Shown one piece after another: positions 5,875 to 6,553 of a DNA stretch of 6,553 nucleotides. The notes beneath the pieces were generated by a model. That model did not search any database. It saw only the letters and a list, made by a program, of their open reading frames with translations, and was not told the origin of the DNA. The translations under genes were made by a program, and so were the position numbers. This stretch comes from Fidelibacterota bacterium UBA1134. Lineage in GTDB: Bacteria; Fidelibacterota; Marinisomatia; Marinisomatales; S15-B10. How positions within the stretch are numbered: position 1 is the stretch's first letter; each line of letters starts with the position of its first letter. The stretch spans positions 13,498-20,050 of the forward strand of contig DCAL01000094.1 of NCBI GenBank assembly GCA_002311975.1, written 5' to 3'.

Positions 5875-6553
5875 TTACCGATCCGTATAGGTGATGCGGT
5901 AGATGACGCCCGCAAAGTCATCTGACACCAGCAGACTCCCGTCCGGCATCACCAGAACATCTACCGGACGCCCCCAAGCCTTCATTCCCTGAAGCCACCC
6001 TTCTGCGAAGATCTTGTAACCGACGACATCGTTCCTGCTTAGTTCCGCCAGCATCAGCCGGTAGCCGATGGGGACGCTCCGGTTCCATGAGCCATGCTCA
6101 GCAAAGAAGATCTGATTGCGGTAGTTTTCGGGGAACATCTCACCGGTATAGAAGCGCATCCCAAGGGCGGCCACGTGCGGATCCAGTTCCTGAGCCGGCG
6201 ACACATAATCAGCACAATCTTGCCCTTCTCCGAATTCGGGATCAAGAATATCCTCTCCATGGCAGTACGGAAATCCAAAGTGCATTCCCTTCTGCGGGGC
6301 GCGGTTCAGTTCATCGGGAGGCATATCGTCACCCAGCCAGTCACGGCCGTTGTCGGTGAACCACAATTCCTTTGTCACGGGATGCCAGTCAAAGCCAACC
6401 GTGTTCCGAACACCGTGGGCGAAGATGTCAAAGCCGCTTCCATCGTAGCTGATCCGCGTGATAGATGCGTATCGGTCATCTTCCTCATCACAGATATTGC
6501 AGGGTGCACCCACCGGGATGTAGAGCATTCCGTCCGGGCCGAAGCGGATGAAC
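5875..6553 (-). CDS. PQQ-dependent sugar dehydrogenase, sorbosone dehydrogenase-like (partial, C-terminal part)
   Basis: The frame runs off the right edge, leaving about 225 C-terminal residues. The first visible residues (FIRFGPDG) continue into the ATG at 6528, which is therefore internal rather than the start. The protein resembles the glucose/sorbosone dehydrogenase (GSDH) family of six-bladed beta-propellers that oxidise sugars or alcohols with PQQ, usually in the periplasm. Counting from the methionine at 6528, seen are LYIPVGAPCNIC (2-13), HGVRNTVGFDWHP (38-50), LWFTDNGRD (55-63), DELNR (72-76), HFGFPYCHG (83-91), FFAEHGSWNR (141-150) and the closing blade GRPVDV..MPDGSLLVSDD..GVIYRI (186-212). 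The CxxC at 10-13 is not followed by His, so it is not a haem site; it may form a disulphide with C89 or C105. It is convergent with the glycosyltransferase operon and probably unrelated to it. Substrate is not predictable. Confidence 0.88.
   Translation of the reverse strand, partial: FIRFGPDGMLYIPVGAPCNICDEEDDRYASITRISYDGSGFDIFAHGVRNTVGFDWHPVTKELWFTDNGRDWLGDDMPPDELNRAPQKGMHFGFPYCHGEDILDPEFGEGQDCADYVSPAQELDPHVAALGMRFYTGEMFPENYRNQIFFAEHGSWNRSVPIGYRLMLAELSRNDVVGYKIFAEGWLQGMKAWGRPVDVLVMPDGSLLVSDDFAGVIYRITYTDR

Noticed and set aside
6087..6359. Plus-strand 90-codon frame opposite the dehydrogenase gene
   Set aside because: It lies antisense to strongly conserved GSDH motifs and its translation has no protein-like pattern.
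6490..6501. CxxC in the dehydrogenase as a haem c site
   Set aside because: The cysteine pair is not followed by histidine (CNICD), so it cannot be the CxxCH haem-binding motif.

Overview
The window looks like an ordinary chromosomal stretch from a Gram-negative bacterium of moderate GC content, probably in the Bacteroidota/FCB superphylum. Two things point that way: a Bacteroidota-type promoter (TTTG, 20 bases, TAACTTTG) in front of the first gene, and weak or A-rich ribosome sites at several starts. A Marinimicrobia-like or Rhodothermota/Ignavibacteria-like lineage would fit, but this is inference. No mobile element, CRISPR array, tRNA or rRNA was seen.

Positions 166-5808 form one tightly packed plus-strand run. 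In order it holds a CPBP (CAAX-type) membrane protease (166-984), an MgtE magnesium transporter (993-2387), and two consecutive membrane-anchored family 2 glycosyltransferases (2397-3518 and 3515-4675). These are followed by an exported DUF3108-type protein (4672-5412), a 112-residue membrane protein of unknown function (5405-5743) and a possible 28-codon single-helix peptide (5722-5808). Gaps are 8 and 9 bases between the first three genes, and the last junctions overlap by 4, 4, 8 and 22 bases. This predicts one transcript with translational coupling in its second half.

After a short convergent intergenic region (5809-5874) with hairpin potential, the minus strand carries the C-terminal part of a PQQ-dependent, sorbosone-dehydrogenase-like sugar oxidoreductase (5875-6553). 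Its N-terminus lies beyond the right edge. Positions 1-165 hold the operon promoter and leader, and an unassigned left edge.

Functionally, the run is centred on the cell envelope. Two paralogous glycosyltransferases sit with one exported and one or two small membrane proteins, which suggests synthesis or decoration of an envelope glycan or glycolipid. The CPBP protease and MgtE are membrane proteins that may simply share the transcript. The glycosyltransferase to small-membrane-protein block (2397-5808) is the only part that might be an undescribed system, and the sequence alone does not show its product.
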